64,000 bases of DNA from Streptomyces sp. GQFP (GCF_021545335.1 NZ_CP089312.1:4836001-4900000); one strand, 5' to 3'; shown: positions 7,907 through 17,683, counted from the first letter of the stretch. The notes: generated by a model not told the origin, from the sequence alone. Numbers and translations: made by a program.

Positions 7907-10765
7907 GTGCCAGAGGAGCCGGTTCCTTTACGGTTCAGGGTTCTTGGGGAGGTACGGGTCTGGCGGGGTGGGGTCGAGGTCGATCCGGGGCCTCCTGGGC
8001 GTCGGATCCTGCTCGCGCTGCTGCTGGCGCGTGCCGGTTCTCCTGTGCAACTGCCGGACATCGTCGACGCGTTGTGGGCGGACCGGCCGCCCGGGCATGC
8101 CGTGAACATGGTGCACCGGCATGTGGGTGAGCTGCGGCGGCTGTTGGAGCCGGGGCTGCCCCTGCGGGCCGAGGGCGGGCTGCTGTTGCGCGGGGGCGGC
8201 GGCTATCGGCTCACGGTGCCGCCCGACTCCGTCGACCTGCTTGTCTTTCGTCAACTCGTCGGGCAGGCCAGGGAGTTCGGTGATTCCGCGGGTGCCGTCG
8301 ACCTCTTCGTCGAGGCGCTCTCCTTGCGAGGCGGGGATGGGGATGGGGACGGCGCAGGGGCTTCCGCTTCCGCTTCCACCCACCCTCTCTTTGTCGAACT
8401 GGAGCGCGAGTACGACTGCGTCGTGCGTGAAGCCGCCGAACTCGCGCTCAGCTGTGGGCGGGCCGACCGTGTGCTGCCCGTTCTCTCCGCCATTGCGGCC
8501 CGGTGTCCGCTCGACGAGGGGATCCAGGCCCTGCTCATACGCGCCCTCGCCGCCACCGGGCACCCCGACCGTGCCCTCGCGGTGTTCCGCGCCACCGCCG
8601 CCCGGCTCGCCGACGAGTTGGGCGTCGATCCCGGGCCCGAACTCACCGCCGCCCGGCCGACCTCGACTTCCCCGACTTCCCCGACTTCCCCGACTTCCCC
8701 AACTTCCCCAACTTCCTCTCCCCTCACCACCCCACCCGTCCCACCCGCCCAACTCCCCTCCGCTCTCCCCGCCTTCGTCGGACGGCACATCGAACTGGAG
8801 CGGCTGCGCGGCCTCCTGGAGGACGCCGACGGGCCGCGCCCCTCCTCCGCCCCCGTGATCTGCACGATCAGCGGCACAGCCGGTGTCGGCAAGACCGCGC
8901 TGGCCGTGCATCTGGCGCACGAGGTCGCCGACCGGTTCCCGGACGGGCAGTTGTACGTCGATCTGCGCGGCTTCGCCGCCGGGGTGTCGCCCACGCCGCC
9001 GCAGAACGCCGTACGGGGATTCCTGGACGCCCTCGGTGTGCCGGCGGCGCGCGTGCCCGAGTCGCTGGACGCGCAGGCCGCTCTGTACCGCAGTCTGCTG
9101 GCGGGGCGCCGCATCCTGGTGGTGCTCGACAACGCCCGTGACGCCGCGCAGGTGCGGCCCCTGCTGCCCGGTGCCGCCGGGTGTCTGGTCCTTGTCACCA
9201 GTCGGAACCGGCTCAGCGGGCTCGCCTCCGCCGACGGCGCCCGGCCCCTCACCCTGGATCTCGTCACGTCCGACGACGCCCGCAACGCGCTGGCCGCGCG
9301 GATCGGCGCCGACCGGGTGGCCGCCGAGCCCGAGGCCGTGGCCGAGATCGTCGCGCTCACCGCACGGCTGCCCCTCGCGCTGGCGGTCGTCGCCGCCCGT
9401 GCCATCGTCCACCCCGCCTTCCCGCTCTCGGCACTCGCCGACCAACTCCGGGGCGCGCACAGGTCACTTGACGGATTCCGCGACGTCGGCGCCGACACCG
9501 CGACCGACGTACGGGCCGTCTTCTCGTGGTCGTACGACGCGCTCGGGGCCGCGGCCGCCCGGCTCTTCCGGCTGTTGGCCCTGCATCCCGGGCCCGATCT
9601 CACCGTCCACACCGCGGCGGCCCTCGCGGGTCTGGCCGTCGGACGGACCCGGCCGCTGCTCGCCGAACTCGCCGACGCCCATCTCCTCACCGAGCGGGCC
9701 CCCGGCCGGTACGTCTTCCACGACCTGCTGCACGCCTACGCCACCGAACTCGTCCACGCGGACGAGACCGACGATGAACGGCTGGGCGCTGTGCGGCGGT
9801 TACTCGATCACTGTCTGCACACCGCCCACGCCGCCGCGCTGCTCTACGACCCTCCGACGGCCGTCATCACACCGGAAGAGGCGTCCCAAGGGTCCGTGCA
9901 AGCCCAGGCGCTCGGCGACGACGCCGCCGCCTGCTCCTGGTTCCGCTCCGAACGGCCCCTGCTGCTCGGGGTGTTCAGGCAAGCCCTGGAGCACGGCCTC
10001 GACGGCCACGTCTGGCAGCTGGCCTGGTGTCTGGAGCGGTATCACGAACGGCTCGGGCACTGGCACGAGTACCTCGCCCTGCAACGCGCCGCCCTGCCCG
10101 CCGCCCACCGCCTGGGCGATCCGGTCGCCCTGGGGCATGCCCATCGCGGGCTCGGCCGGGCCTGCGTGATGCTGCGGCACTACGCCGAGGCGGAGGACCA
10201 ACTGCGGTGTGCACAGGGGGTGTTCGAGGAGGCCGTGGACGGTCACGGGCTGGCGCAGGTCCAGTTGTCGCTGTGGCTGCTGCTGACCCGGCAGGACCGG
10301 TTCAAGGAAGGGCTCGACGAACTCGCGCCCGCCCTCGGCATCTACCGGGCGTCCGGCCATCGCCGGGGGCAGGCGTACGTCCTGGTCGCGACCGCCTGGG
10401 GCGAGGCCTGTCTCGGCGACTGCCGCAACGCCCTCGTCCACGCCCACCAGGCGCTCGCCCTGTTCCAGGAACTCGGCGCCCGGCTCCCCGAGGGCTACAC
10501 CTGGGACACCCTCGGCCACGTCCACACCCGGCTCGGCCAGCATCAGCGGTCGGTGACCTGTCACCAACGTGCCCTGGCTCTGTTCCGCGAGGCAGGCGAC
10601 CTGTTCAACATCGCCTGTGTGCTCGACCGGCTCGGCGACGCCCACCTCGCGGCCGGCGACCGGACGGCGGCCCTGAGCACCTGGCGGGCCGCGATGGAGG
10701 CCATGCAGGACTTCGATCCCGTATGGGCGGCCGAGGTCCAGCGGAAGATCGATGAGTATCGATGA
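7907..10765 (+). CDS. AfsR-like regulator: SARP DNA-binding, BTAD, NB-ARC and TPR domains (copy 1)
   Basis: 952 aa. Residues about 8-100 are an OmpR-type winged helix (FRVLGEVRVWRGG, then HRHVGELRRLLEP), followed by the bacterial transcriptional activation domain to about 250. A Thr/Ser/Pro linker (TSP repeats) precedes an NB-ARC NTPase with Walker A GTAGVGKTALA and Walker B-like ILVVLDNARDAAQV. The C-terminal 300 residues are TPR-type helices (HAHRGLGRACVMLRHYAEAEDQL and similar). The GTG start has GGAGG six bases upstream. Architecture matches S. coelicolor AfsR, a pleiotropic activator of antibiotic genes. A close paralogue lies 1 kb downstream, beyond an alpha/beta hydrolase. Confidence 0.9.
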   Translation: MPEEPVPLRFRVLGEVRVWRGGVEVDPGPPGRRILLALLLARAGSPVQLPDIVDALWADRPPGHAVNMVHRHVGELRRLLEPGLPLRAEGGLLLRGGGGYRLTVPPDSVDLLVFRQLVGQAREFGDSAGAVDLFVEALSLRGGDGDGDGAGASASASTHPLFVELEREYDCVVREAAELALSCGRADRVLPVLSAIAARCPLDEGIQALLIRALAATGHPDRALAVFRATAARLADELGVDPGPELTAARPTSTSPTSPTSPTSPTSPTSSPLTTPPVPPAQLPSALPAFVGRHIELERLRGLLEDADGPRPSSAPVICTISGTAGVGKTALAVHLAHEVADRFPDGQLYVDLRGFAAGVSPTPPQNAVRGFLDALGVPAARVPESLDAQAALYRSLLAGRRILVVLDNARDAAQVRPLLPGAAGCLVLVTSRNRLSGLASADGARPLTLDLVTSDDARNALAARIGADRVAAEPEAVAEIVALTARLPLALAVVAARAIVHPAFPLSALADQLRGAHRSLDGFRDVGADTATDVRAVFSWSYDALGAAAARLFRLLALHPGPDLTVHTAAALAGLAVGRTRPLLAELADAHLLTERAPGRYVFHDLLHAYATELVHADETDDERLGAVRRLLDHCLHTAHAAALLYDPPTAVITPEEASQGSVQAQALGDDAAACSWFRSERPLLLGVFRQALEHGLDGHVWQLAWCLERYHERLGHWHEYLALQRAALPAAHRLGDPVALGHAHRGLGRACVMLRHYAEAEDQLRCAQGVFEEAVDGHGLAQVQLSLWLLLTRQDRFKEGLDELAPALGIYRASGHRRGQAYVLVATAWGEACLGDCRNALVHAHQALALFQELGARLPEGYTWDTLGHVHTRLGQHQRSVTCHQRALALFREAGDLFNIACVLDRLGDAHLAAGDRTAALSTWRAAMEAMQDFDPVWAAEVQRKIDEYR
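8665..8718 (+). repeat. 9-bp tandem repeat coding for TSP linker
   Basis: Six head-to-tail copies of a 9-base unit (GACTTCCCC, the last two diverged) encode the Thr-Ser-Pro repeat between the activation domain and the NB-ARC domain. Changes by slippage would keep the frame and only alter linker length. Confidence 0.85.
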
Positions 10766-10923
10766 GTGAGGTGTGTCGAAGCGATGATCACTGAGGTGTC
10801 GAGGTGCTGAGGTCCTGCCGCGCGGCCCGCTCCCCCGCTCACAAGGCAGGCACACTTCGTCCACTCCCCCCTGCCTACGCTCCCGCCGACATCGCCAACA
10901 CCCGTACACGGGGAGCAAGTTCC

Positions 10924-11760
10924 ATGACGTACACCATGATCAACGGAAACCGGCTGTTCCACACCGACGAGGGGCCCGGCGCCGACGCGCGCGGCGAGAC
11001 GCTGCTGCTGGTGCACGGCGCGACCTGCGACTCGCACGACTGGTCCGCGCAGATCGACGCCTTCTCGGCCCGGCACCGGGTGATCACGCCGGACCTGCGG
11101 GGGCACGGCCGTTCCTCGGGGCTCACCGGCGGGCAGCGCCCGCGCGACTTCGCCGCCGACCTCGCGGAGCTGCTCGACAGCATCGACTCCGGCCCGGTCG
11201 TCGTGGTCGGGCACTCGCTGGGCGCGGTCGTCGCCTCGGTGCTCGCGGTCGAACACCCGTCGCTGGTACGGGCCGTGGTCGCCGTCGACCCCGGCTACGG
11301 CTTCGAGGACGGCTTCGCGCCGCAGCTCGCCGCCGCCTTCCGCGTCCCGGACCCGGTCGGCACCGCCGTGGCGGTCATCGGCGGGCTGGAGAACAACACC
11401 ACGTCCGGCCCCGAGGCGGAGTCCCTGCGATCCTGGCACCGTCGGCGGATCCTCGGCATGGACCCGATGACCGTACGGGACGTCTTCCACGGCCTGTTCG
11501 ACGAGGCGGCGGCCCCGCTGACCTCCCGGCCCGGCGTCGAGACGTTCCTGGCACGCAGATCCTGCCCGGTGCTGTCGCTGTCGGCCGCCGGCTCGCTGAA
11601 GGCCAAGGGGATCGACGGGGACTGGGAGGAGAAGCTGAACGGGCATCCGTACAGCGCCTCCGTGGTGCTGGAGGGGGTCGGACACTGGCTCTTCCAGGAG
11701 CGGCCGGCGGAGTTCAACGCGCTCGTGCTGGGCTGGATAGAGGGACTGCCCGCCGTCTGA
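10924..11760 (+). CDS. Alpha/beta hydrolase
   Basis: 278 aa, a single alpha/beta-hydrolase domain. It has an early LLLVHGATCDSHDW oxyanion-hole segment, the nucleophile elbow VVGHSLGAVVAS (Ser of GHSLG), an acidic region near FLARRSCPVLSLSAAG, and a C-terminal catalytic His in GVGHWLFQERP. The ATG has GGGGAG 8 bases upstream; the open frame upstream is not conserved-looking. Located between the two AfsR-like paralogues, so it may be their regulated target; substrate unknown. Confidence 0.85.
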   Translation: MTYTMINGNRLFHTDEGPGADARGETLLLVHGATCDSHDWSAQIDAFSARHRVITPDLRGHGRSSGLTGGQRPRDFAADLAELLDSIDSGPVVVVGHSLGAVVASVLAVEHPSLVRAVVAVDPGYGFEDGFAPQLAAAFRVPDPVGTAVAVIGGLENNTTSGPEAESLRSWHRRRILGMDPMTVRDVFHGLFDEAAAPLTSRPGVETFLARRSCPVLSLSAAGSLKAKGIDGDWEEKLNGHPYSASVVLEGVGHWLFQERPAEFNALVLGWIEGLPAV

Positions 11761-11825
11761 GGACAGTACGGACTGCGGGGCAAATCGGGGGGCGTACGTG
11801 CGGGGCTATTGCGGGAGTTACGACG

Positions 11826-14800
11826 GTGACTATGCGGTTCGCTGTGCTGGGACCGGTGCGGGTGTGGCGCGACGGCGGGGAGGTGCGGTTGGGGGCCGCA
11901 CAGCAACGGCTGTTGCTCGCCCTGCTGATGGCGCACGCGGGACAGCCCGTGACCATGGAGGAGACGGTACGGGCCCTGTGGGGCGAGTCGCCCCCGGGCC
12001 GGCCCGCCAACGCCGTGTACCGGCACATCGGGGTGCTGCGCCGGTTGTTGGAACCGGAGTTGGCGATGCGCGCGACGGGCGACTGGCTGGTCCGGGACAT
12101 CGGCGGCTACCGCCTCAACGCGTCGCCCGACAGCCTGGACCTGCTGCGCTTCCGGGAGTTGGTGCGTCGGGCGCGGGCGGCAGCGAAGGGCCGGGAAAAC
12201 AGCGGCACTTCACCAACTGCCGCCGTTCCGTTGTTCCTTGAGGCACTAGCGCTGCGAACCGGGGCCGTCGCCACGGGGATTCCGGCCGAGGCCCGCTCGC
12301 ATCCCGCGATCGAGGCGCTCGAACGCGAGTACCTGACGGTGGTGAAGGAGGCCGCCGACGTGACACGGGCGGCCGGGGCCTCCGGTCAGCTGCTCGGCGT
12401 GCTCCACCGCACCGCCGCCGACCACCCGCTCGACGAGTCCCTCCAGGCCCGGCTCGTACGGGCGTTGGCGGCCACCGGGCAGCGCGCGGAGGCCCTGGAC
12501 ACCTGGCAGCGCGTACGGGTCACGCTCGACTCCGAGCTGGGCGTGGCCCCCGGCCCCGAACTACGGGCCGCACAACGGGATGTGCTGCGGCTGGACACAC
12601 CCACGCCCAGCCCGCGCACAAAGGGCCCGACGGACACGCCGGTACTGGCCCGCGCGAACAGAACGCCCAAGCCCAACGGCACGAACGACACAGCCCGTAC
12701 GCCGCGCACGGAGCGCGTGCGGCCCGTGGCGTCCGGCCATCTCACCGCCGTCCCCACGCTGGCGGAGGCCGGGGCCGGGCACGGGGAGTCCTCGGCGGGC
12801 AACGGCGCCGGTCCCCTCGTACAGTCCGCCCCCGATCCCTTCGTACGGCCCGCCCAACTCCCCGCGGATCTCGCCACGTTCGCGGGCCGCAGGGCCGAAC
12901 TCGCCCAGGTCACCGGGCTGTCGGCGGATCCGGCGCCCGGACTGCGGATCGCCGTGATCAGCGGCATGGGCGGCATCGGCAAGACCACGCTCGCCGTGCG
13001 CTGGGCCCACCGGATCGCCCACCGCTTCCCGGACGGGCAGCTGTACGTCAATCTGCGCGGCTTCGATCCGGGCGGGGCGGCGACGGACCCGGGGCAGGCC
13101 CTGCGCGGGTTCCTGGAGGCGCTCGGGGTGCCCGGGCAGCGCATACCCGCCGGGGCGAACGCCCAGACCGGCCTGTACCGCAGCCTGTTGGCCCGGCGCC
13201 GGGTGCTGATCCTGCTCGACAACGCGCGCGACGCCGAACAGGTCCGCCCGCTGCTGCCGGGCAGCCCCGGCTCCCTGGTCGTCGTCACCAGCCGCGACCG
13301 GCTCCTCGGCCTGGTCACCGCCGAGGCCGCCCGCCCCCTGGCCCTGGACCGGCTGCCCGCCGCCGAGGCCCGCGAGTCCCTGGCCCGCCGCCTCGGCGCC
13401 GAACGTGTCCTGACCGACCCCGCCGCCGTCGACGAGATCGTCGCCCGGTGCGCGGGACTCCCGCTGGCCCTGGCCGTGGTCGCCACCCGGGCCGCCACCA
13501 ACCCGGACTTCCCGCTCACCGCCGTCGCGGACGAACTCCGCACCGCCCAGGGCAGTCTGGACGCCTTCACGGACACGGACCCGGCCGGGGACGTACGGGC
13601 GGTGCTCTCCTGGTCGTACCGTGCGCTCAGCCCCGACGCGGCGCGACTGCTGCGGCTGCTGTCCCTGCACCCGGGCCCGGACGTCACCGTGCCGGCCGCG
13701 GCGGCCGTCGCGGACGTCGAACCGGAGGCGGCGCGCAGCCTGTTGGCCGAACTCACGCGCTCCCACCTCCTCACCGAACACGCCCCCGGCCGCCATATCT
13801 GCCACGACCTGCTGCGCACCTACGCGATCGAACGCGCCGGCCAGGACGAGACGACGGAGGCCCGCGAGTCCGCCGTACACCGGCTCCTCGACCACTACCT
13901 CCACACCGCGCACGCCGCCGGCCTCCTCTACTCCCCGCTGTGGCGGACCAGTCCGCTGGCCGCCGCCGCCCCGGGCGCCCGCCCCGAGGCGCTCGCCGAC
14001 GACGGGCACGCGCTGCGCTGGTACACGGCCGAACGCCAGGTGCTGCACGCCGTCGCCGCCCTCGCCGCCGAACAGGGGTACGACGGCCATGTCTGGTCCC
14101 TGGCCTGGACGCTGGAGAGGTTCATGGACCGCCAGGGGCACAGCCACGAGTCCGTGGCCCTGCACCGGGCCGGCCTCGACGCGGCCGTCCGGGACGGCGA
14201 CCGCACCGCCCAGGCCCATCTGCACCGCGGGCTGGCCCGCGCCTCGGCCCGGCTGGAACAGTACGACGACGCCCGCGCCCACATCGGGCGGTCCCTCGCC
14301 CTGTGCACCGAACTCGGCGACCGGCCCGGCCTCGCCCACGCCCACCGCAGCCACGCCTGGCTCCTGGACCGGCTCGGCGACTACGACGGCGCCCTCGAAG
14401 CGGCCGGCCGCGCCCTCACCCTGTACCGGGCCGTCGGCGACCACGCCGCCGCGACCAGTGCGCAGCACGCCCTGGGCTGGACCCACGTCCTGCGCGGCGA
14501 CCACCGCCGGGCCACCGTCCATCTGGAGGAGGCCCTGGCCGGGCTCGACGGGCCCAACGGCACCCGCTACGGCAAGGCCAACACCTGGGACAGCCTCGGT
14601 ATCGCCCGCCACCACCTGGGCGAGCACCAGCGGGCCATCGCCTGCTTCCAGTGCGCGCTGCGGCTGTACCGGGAGATCGGCGACACCTTCAGCGAGGCCA
14701 ACACGCTGCGCCACCTCGGCGACACCTACCTCGCCGTCGGCGACCCCGGCTCGGCCCGCACGGTCTGGGAACACGCCCTGGGCCTCCTCGTCCGGACCGA

Positions 14801-14894
14801 CCCGACGGCGGCCTCGGAACTCCGGACGAGACTGCAGGCCCTGGGCGACGCGGTACCGGCGCCGAGGATCAGCGCCGTGTCCGCGTATCCCTGA
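11826..14894 (+). CDS. AfsR-like regulator: SARP DNA-binding, BTAD, NB-ARC and TPR domains (copy 2)
   Basis: 1022 aa with the same order of domains as the copy at 7.9 kb: winged helix (FAVLGPVRVWRDGGEVRLG; YRHIGVLRRLLEP), activation domain, linker, NB-ARC with Walker A GMGGIGKTTLA, and TPR repeats. Many blocks are shared word for word with copy 1, such as FPDGQLYV, LRGF and LLDNARDA. The interdomain linker here is longer (about 110 residues) and lacks the TSP repeat. The GTG at 11826 has GGGAG 8 bases upstream; an ATG two codons later is too far from it. Likely arose by local duplication around the hydrolase gene. Confidence 0.9.
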   Translation: MTMRFAVLGPVRVWRDGGEVRLGAAQQRLLLALLMAHAGQPVTMEETVRALWGESPPGRPANAVYRHIGVLRRLLEPELAMRATGDWLVRDIGGYRLNASPDSLDLLRFRELVRRARAAAKGRENSGTSPTAAVPLFLEALALRTGAVATGIPAEARSHPAIEALEREYLTVVKEAADVTRAAGASGQLLGVLHRTAADHPLDESLQARLVRALAATGQRAEALDTWQRVRVTLDSELGVAPGPELRAAQRDVLRLDTPTPSPRTKGPTDTPVLARANRTPKPNGTNDTARTPRTERVRPVASGHLTAVPTLAEAGAGHGESSAGNGAGPLVQSAPDPFVRPAQLPADLATFAGRRAELAQVTGLSADPAPGLRIAVISGMGGIGKTTLAVRWAHRIAHRFPDGQLYVNLRGFDPGGAATDPGQALRGFLEALGVPGQRIPAGANAQTGLYRSLLARRRVLILLDNARDAEQVRPLLPGSPGSLVVVTSRDRLLGLVTAEAARPLALDRLPAAEARESLARRLGAERVLTDPAAVDEIVARCAGLPLALAVVATRAATNPDFPLTAVADELRTAQGSLDAFTDTDPAGDVRAVLSWSYRALSPDAARLLRLLSLHPGPDVTVPAAAAVADVEPEAARSLLAELTRSHLLTEHAPGRHICHDLLRTYAIERAGQDETTEARESAVHRLLDHYLHTAHAAGLLYSPLWRTSPLAAAAPGARPEALADDGHALRWYTAERQVLHAVAALAAEQGYDGHVWSLAWTLERFMDRQGHSHESVALHRAGLDAAVRDGDRTAQAHLHRGLARASARLEQYDDARAHIGRSLALCTELGDRPGLAHAHRSHAWLLDRLGDYDGALEAAGRALTLYRAVGDHAAATSAQHALGWTHVLRGDHRRATVHLEEALAGLDGPNGTRYGKANTWDSLGIARHHLGEHQRAIACFQCALRLYREIGDTFSEANTLRHLGDTYLAVGDPGSARTVWEHALGLLVRTDPTAASELRTRLQALGDAVPAPRISAVSAYP

Positions 14895-14915
14895 CAGGGA
14901 TGTCACCAAGGGATG

Positions 14916-15713
14916 TCACCAGGAGAGGGCGTCGGCCATGTCCGACTGCCAGTACGTGACGGTGATCGAGTCGTCGACGTACACGCCCTTGGCGGGCAGG
15001 GACGGGCGGGCGGGGCTCGTGCTGTCCGAGTTGAAGTAGACCTCCAGGGTCTTGGCCGTGTAGCCGTTGGAGCCGCTGCCGTCCGCCGCCGAGACGGTGA
15101 CGCCCGCATAGCCCGACTCACCGGGGGCGAGCGTGACCACGGCCTGCGGCTGGGAGTCCTCGATGACCGGCGGGACGGACTGGGCCTCGCCGAACCGCAC
15201 GGCCGGGTAGTACGCGAGGTCGCAGTTCCCGGAGCCGGTGTTGGTGACGGTGAGGAGGACGTGGTTCAGGGGGCGGTTGACCACCGTGGCGGTCGTCCTG
15301 GTGTTGGCGGGGGTGCAGGGGGACAGGTTGGACTCGGAGTCGTCCGAGCTGTCCGAGCCCGTGGAGCCTGACGAACCCGTGGAGCCTGTGGAACCAGAGG
15401 TGCCCGAGGAGTTCGTGGAGCCCGAGGTGCCGGTGGAGCCTGTCGTCCCGCTGGAGCCGCTGGTACCGGTCGAGCCGGAGGTGCCAGTGGTGCCCGTCGA
15501 GCCCTTGTCGCTCGCCTGTCCCGCCCCCGTGGTCGTCCCCCCGCTCGTCGTGGACGAGGAGGTGGACTCGGTGGCGGGGGAGGAAGCGGACGGGGCGCCC
15601 TCGTCGCGGGTGCCCTCCGCGCTGCTGCACGCCGTCATCGTCAGAGTGGCGACCGTGAGTGCGGCGGCGGCGAGCAGACGGGTGCGGGCGGTACGAGCGG
15701 TTCGTGCGGACAT
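14916..15713 (-). CDS. DUF4232 lipoprotein with Gly/Ser/Thr linker
   Basis: 265 aa. The N-terminal signal with repeated ARTARTART ends in the lipobox MTAC. About 90 residues of Ser/Thr/Gly-rich linker follow (GSTGTSGSSGTTGSTG type), then a C-terminal DUF4232 domain from CTPANTRTTATVVNRP to the end, with LTVTNTGSGNCDL and ESGYAGVTVS. Only the ATG at 15713 gives a signal peptide; the longer open frame upstream is antisense to the next gene. DUF4232 proteins are secreted, beta-sandwich and of unknown function. Converges with the second AfsR-like gene, with only 21 bases between them. Confidence 0.85.
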   Translation of the reverse strand: MSARTARTARTRLLAAAALTVATLTMTACSSAEGTRDEGAPSASSPATESTSSSTTSGGTTTGAGQASDKGSTGTTGTSGSTGTSGSSGTTGSTGTSGSTNSSGTSGSTGSTGSSGSTGSDSSDDSESNLSPCTPANTRTTATVVNRPLNHVLLTVTNTGSGNCDLAYYPAVRFGEAQSVPPVIEDSQPQAVVTLAPGESGYAGVTVSAADGSGSNGYTAKTLEVYFNSDSTSPARPSLPAKGVYVDDSITVTYWQSDMADALSW

Positions 15714-15932
15714 GTGATTCCCCGATTTCGCTACAAGAAGGGTTAGTGCGCAGGCCACCTGACCGGGTGCCGGAAGCGGCGTGCTTGGATGGCCAGAGCT
15801 TGTCCGGTGATCCGTCCCAGCCGCCACAAACGCCGGGGCATCCGGGACGCTGGAACGCCAGAACCCCCTCTGACCTGGGGGAACAACACCCGCCTGGAAT
15901 GGCGGTCCGGGACACGGGAAGAGGGAGGAACG

Positions 15933-17282
15933 GTGACGGGGGATGAGTTCCCGGAACTGCTGGGCCGGTTGAAGGAGCGATCCGGGCTGAGTTACGGAGT
16001 GCTCGGGAAGCGGCTGCACATGAGTGCGTCCACGCTTCACCGGTACGTCAACGGGGACGCCGTACCGGCGGACTACGCACCCGTGGAGCGGTTCGCCCGG
16101 CTGTGCAGGGCGACGCCCGAGGAGCTGATGGAGCTGCACCGGCGGTGGGTCCTGGCGGATGCCATGCGGGGGCAGCAGAAGGCGGGCGCCGCCACGGCTC
16201 CGGTGGCGGAACCCGTGGGTGCCACGCCTGCCATGCCTGCCGCGTCCGCCGCGTCCGCCGCGTCCGCCGAGGAGGAACAGCAGGCGCCGGCAGCGAACTT
16301 GGACACCGGGGCACCCGAGGAACCCGGGGCCGCCGGGGCTCCCCCGGCTCGGCGTCGGCGTACCGTCGTCCTCGCCGGGGCCGCCGTGGTCGCGGCTGTC
16401 GTCGCCGCCACGCTCGTGGTGAATCTCGTACCCGGCAAGGGAGATGACGACGAGAGCGGGAAGCGGTCCGTGGGGGTCGCGGCCCCCGGGGTCACGGACA
16501 GCGGTCCCGTCACCTCTGGGCCGACCGCCACGAAGAGCGGGTCGGCCTCGCCGTCCGCCTCGCCCAGCGGCAGTCCTACGGTCTCCACCTCCCCCTCCAC
16601 CTCCGTCTCCCCCTCCCGGAGCGCCGAGGCCGGGGCGACCGGGCAGGGCGACGGTGTCGAGGACGGGGCGACCGCGCCGATCGTCACCGTCAACCCGTAC
16701 AAGTGGGCAGACCCGTGCGGCCCGCACCTCCTGATCAATCGTGAGGCCGACCAGGTGCCTCCGCCGCCGAACGAGCCGGACGCGCGCGGCTGGAACTCCG
16801 CGCTCGGCGGGGTCACCGCCGGGCAGCAGATGATCGCGCTGACCATCCAGGGCACCGGGAAGGCCACGGTCGTCCTGGAGGACGTGCATGTGCGGGTGGT
16901 GGACAAGAGCGAGCCGCTCGCCTGGAACGACTACCAGATGCACGACGGCTGTGGCGGCGGCGTGGACACGAAGGCCTTCGACGTGAACCTCGACGACGGG
17001 CGGCCCCTGGTCTCCCCCAGGTCGGGTCAGCGCGGCTTCCCGTACAAGGTGAGCGAGTCGGATCCCGAGGTCTTCTACATCTTCGCGGACGCACGGGCGT
17101 ACTACGTGGGCTGGTACCTGGAGCTGGAGTGGTCCAGCGGCGCACAGCACGGAATCCTGCGCCTCGACGACAACGGCAACCCCTTCCGCACGAGCGGCAA
17201 CGTGGGCCGGCCCTCGTACGTGTATCCGAACGGTTCCTCCGCCTGGGAGCGCCACCCGTACGAGCCCAACATTCCCGGCTGA
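15933..17282 (+). CDS. Membrane-anchored XRE-type HTH protein with large extracytoplasmic domain
   Basis: About 449 aa. Residues about 5-65 form a Cro/CI-type helix-turn-helix (LKERSGLSYGVLGKRLHM, STLHRYVNGDAVP). An Ala/Pro-rich linker leads to one transmembrane segment (VVLAGAAVVAAVVAATLVV, about residues 147-165). A Ser/Pro/Thr-rich stalk is followed by a 200-residue outer domain with paired cysteines (DPCGPH; MHDGCGGG). The GTG follows GGGAGGAA; the longer open frame upstream lacks a site. The layout recalls RodZ-like or signal-transducing HTH proteins. Divergent from the DUF4232 lipoprotein gene. Confidence 0.85.
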   Translation: MTGDEFPELLGRLKERSGLSYGVLGKRLHMSASTLHRYVNGDAVPADYAPVERFARLCRATPEELMELHRRWVLADAMRGQQKAGAATAPVAEPVGATPAMPAASAASAASAEEEQQAPAANLDTGAPEEPGAAGAPPARRRRTVVLAGAAVVAAVVAATLVVNLVPGKGDDDESGKRSVGVAAPGVTDSGPVTSGPTATKSGSASPSASPSGSPTVSTSPSTSVSPSRSAEAGATGQGDGVEDGATAPIVTVNPYKWADPCGPHLLINREADQVPPPPNEPDARGWNSALGGVTAGQQMIALTIQGTGKATVVLEDVHVRVVDKSEPLAWNDYQMHDGCGGGVDTKAFDVNLDDGRPLVSPRSGQRGFPYKVSESDPEVFYIFADARAYYVGWYLELEWSSGAQHGILRLDDNGNPFRTSGNVGRPSYVYPNGSSAWERHPYEPNIPG

Positions 17283-17356
17283 CGGTGGAGGCAGCTACAC
17301 CCGTGGCCGGGGAGGACGCGTACGACCGTCCGCCCGCAGGTGCTGTTCACCGACGC

Positions 17357-17599
17357 TCACCCATCGTCTCCGGGCTCGGGGTCCGTCTCGCGGCCGACCG
17401 CGTCGGCGACCGTGTCACTGACCTCGGCCCTGGACGGCGTACGGCCCGGTCCCTCGAAGGTGCGCGAGAACAGCGGCTCGTCCCAGACGCGGTTCGCCAT
17501 GGCCGCGAGGTGGATTCCCCGGCGCCTGGCGGCCTCCTTGATGATCGCCAGGTCATCGGGGTCGGCGTCGGCGTGGACATTGATGCGCTTCATGGACAT
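17357..17599 (-). CDS. Ribbon-helix-helix antitoxin-like protein, possibly internally deleted
   Basis: 80 aa. MKRINVHADADPDDLAIIKEAA is the N-terminal strand and first helix of the CopG/RHH-type antitoxins that Streptomyces pairs with PIN toxins. The next expected segment (a second helix of about ten residues before IHLAAM) seems to be absent: EAARRRG runs straight into IHLAAMANRVWDEPLF. The acidic tail is intact. No PIN or other toxin gene lies on either side, so it is an orphan. The ribosome binding site is weak. Deletion is judged from memory of the family, not from an alignment. Confidence 0.6.
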   Translation of the reverse strand: MSMKRINVHADADPDDLAIIKEAARRRGIHLAAMANRVWDEPLFSRTFEGPGRTPSRAEVSDTVADAVGRETDPEPGDDG

Positions 17600-17683
17600 G
17601 TACCGAAATGATCCACGACAGCATCCGGGCGTGCCGGCGGCCCAGCAGCGAATTCGCCCCCGGACCGCCCGGCGAAGCCCAGG

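Noticed and set aside
8665..8718. 9-bp repeat as a phase-variable switch in the AfsR-like gene
   Set aside because: The unit is a multiple of three, so copy changes cannot shift the frame; it only alters linker length.
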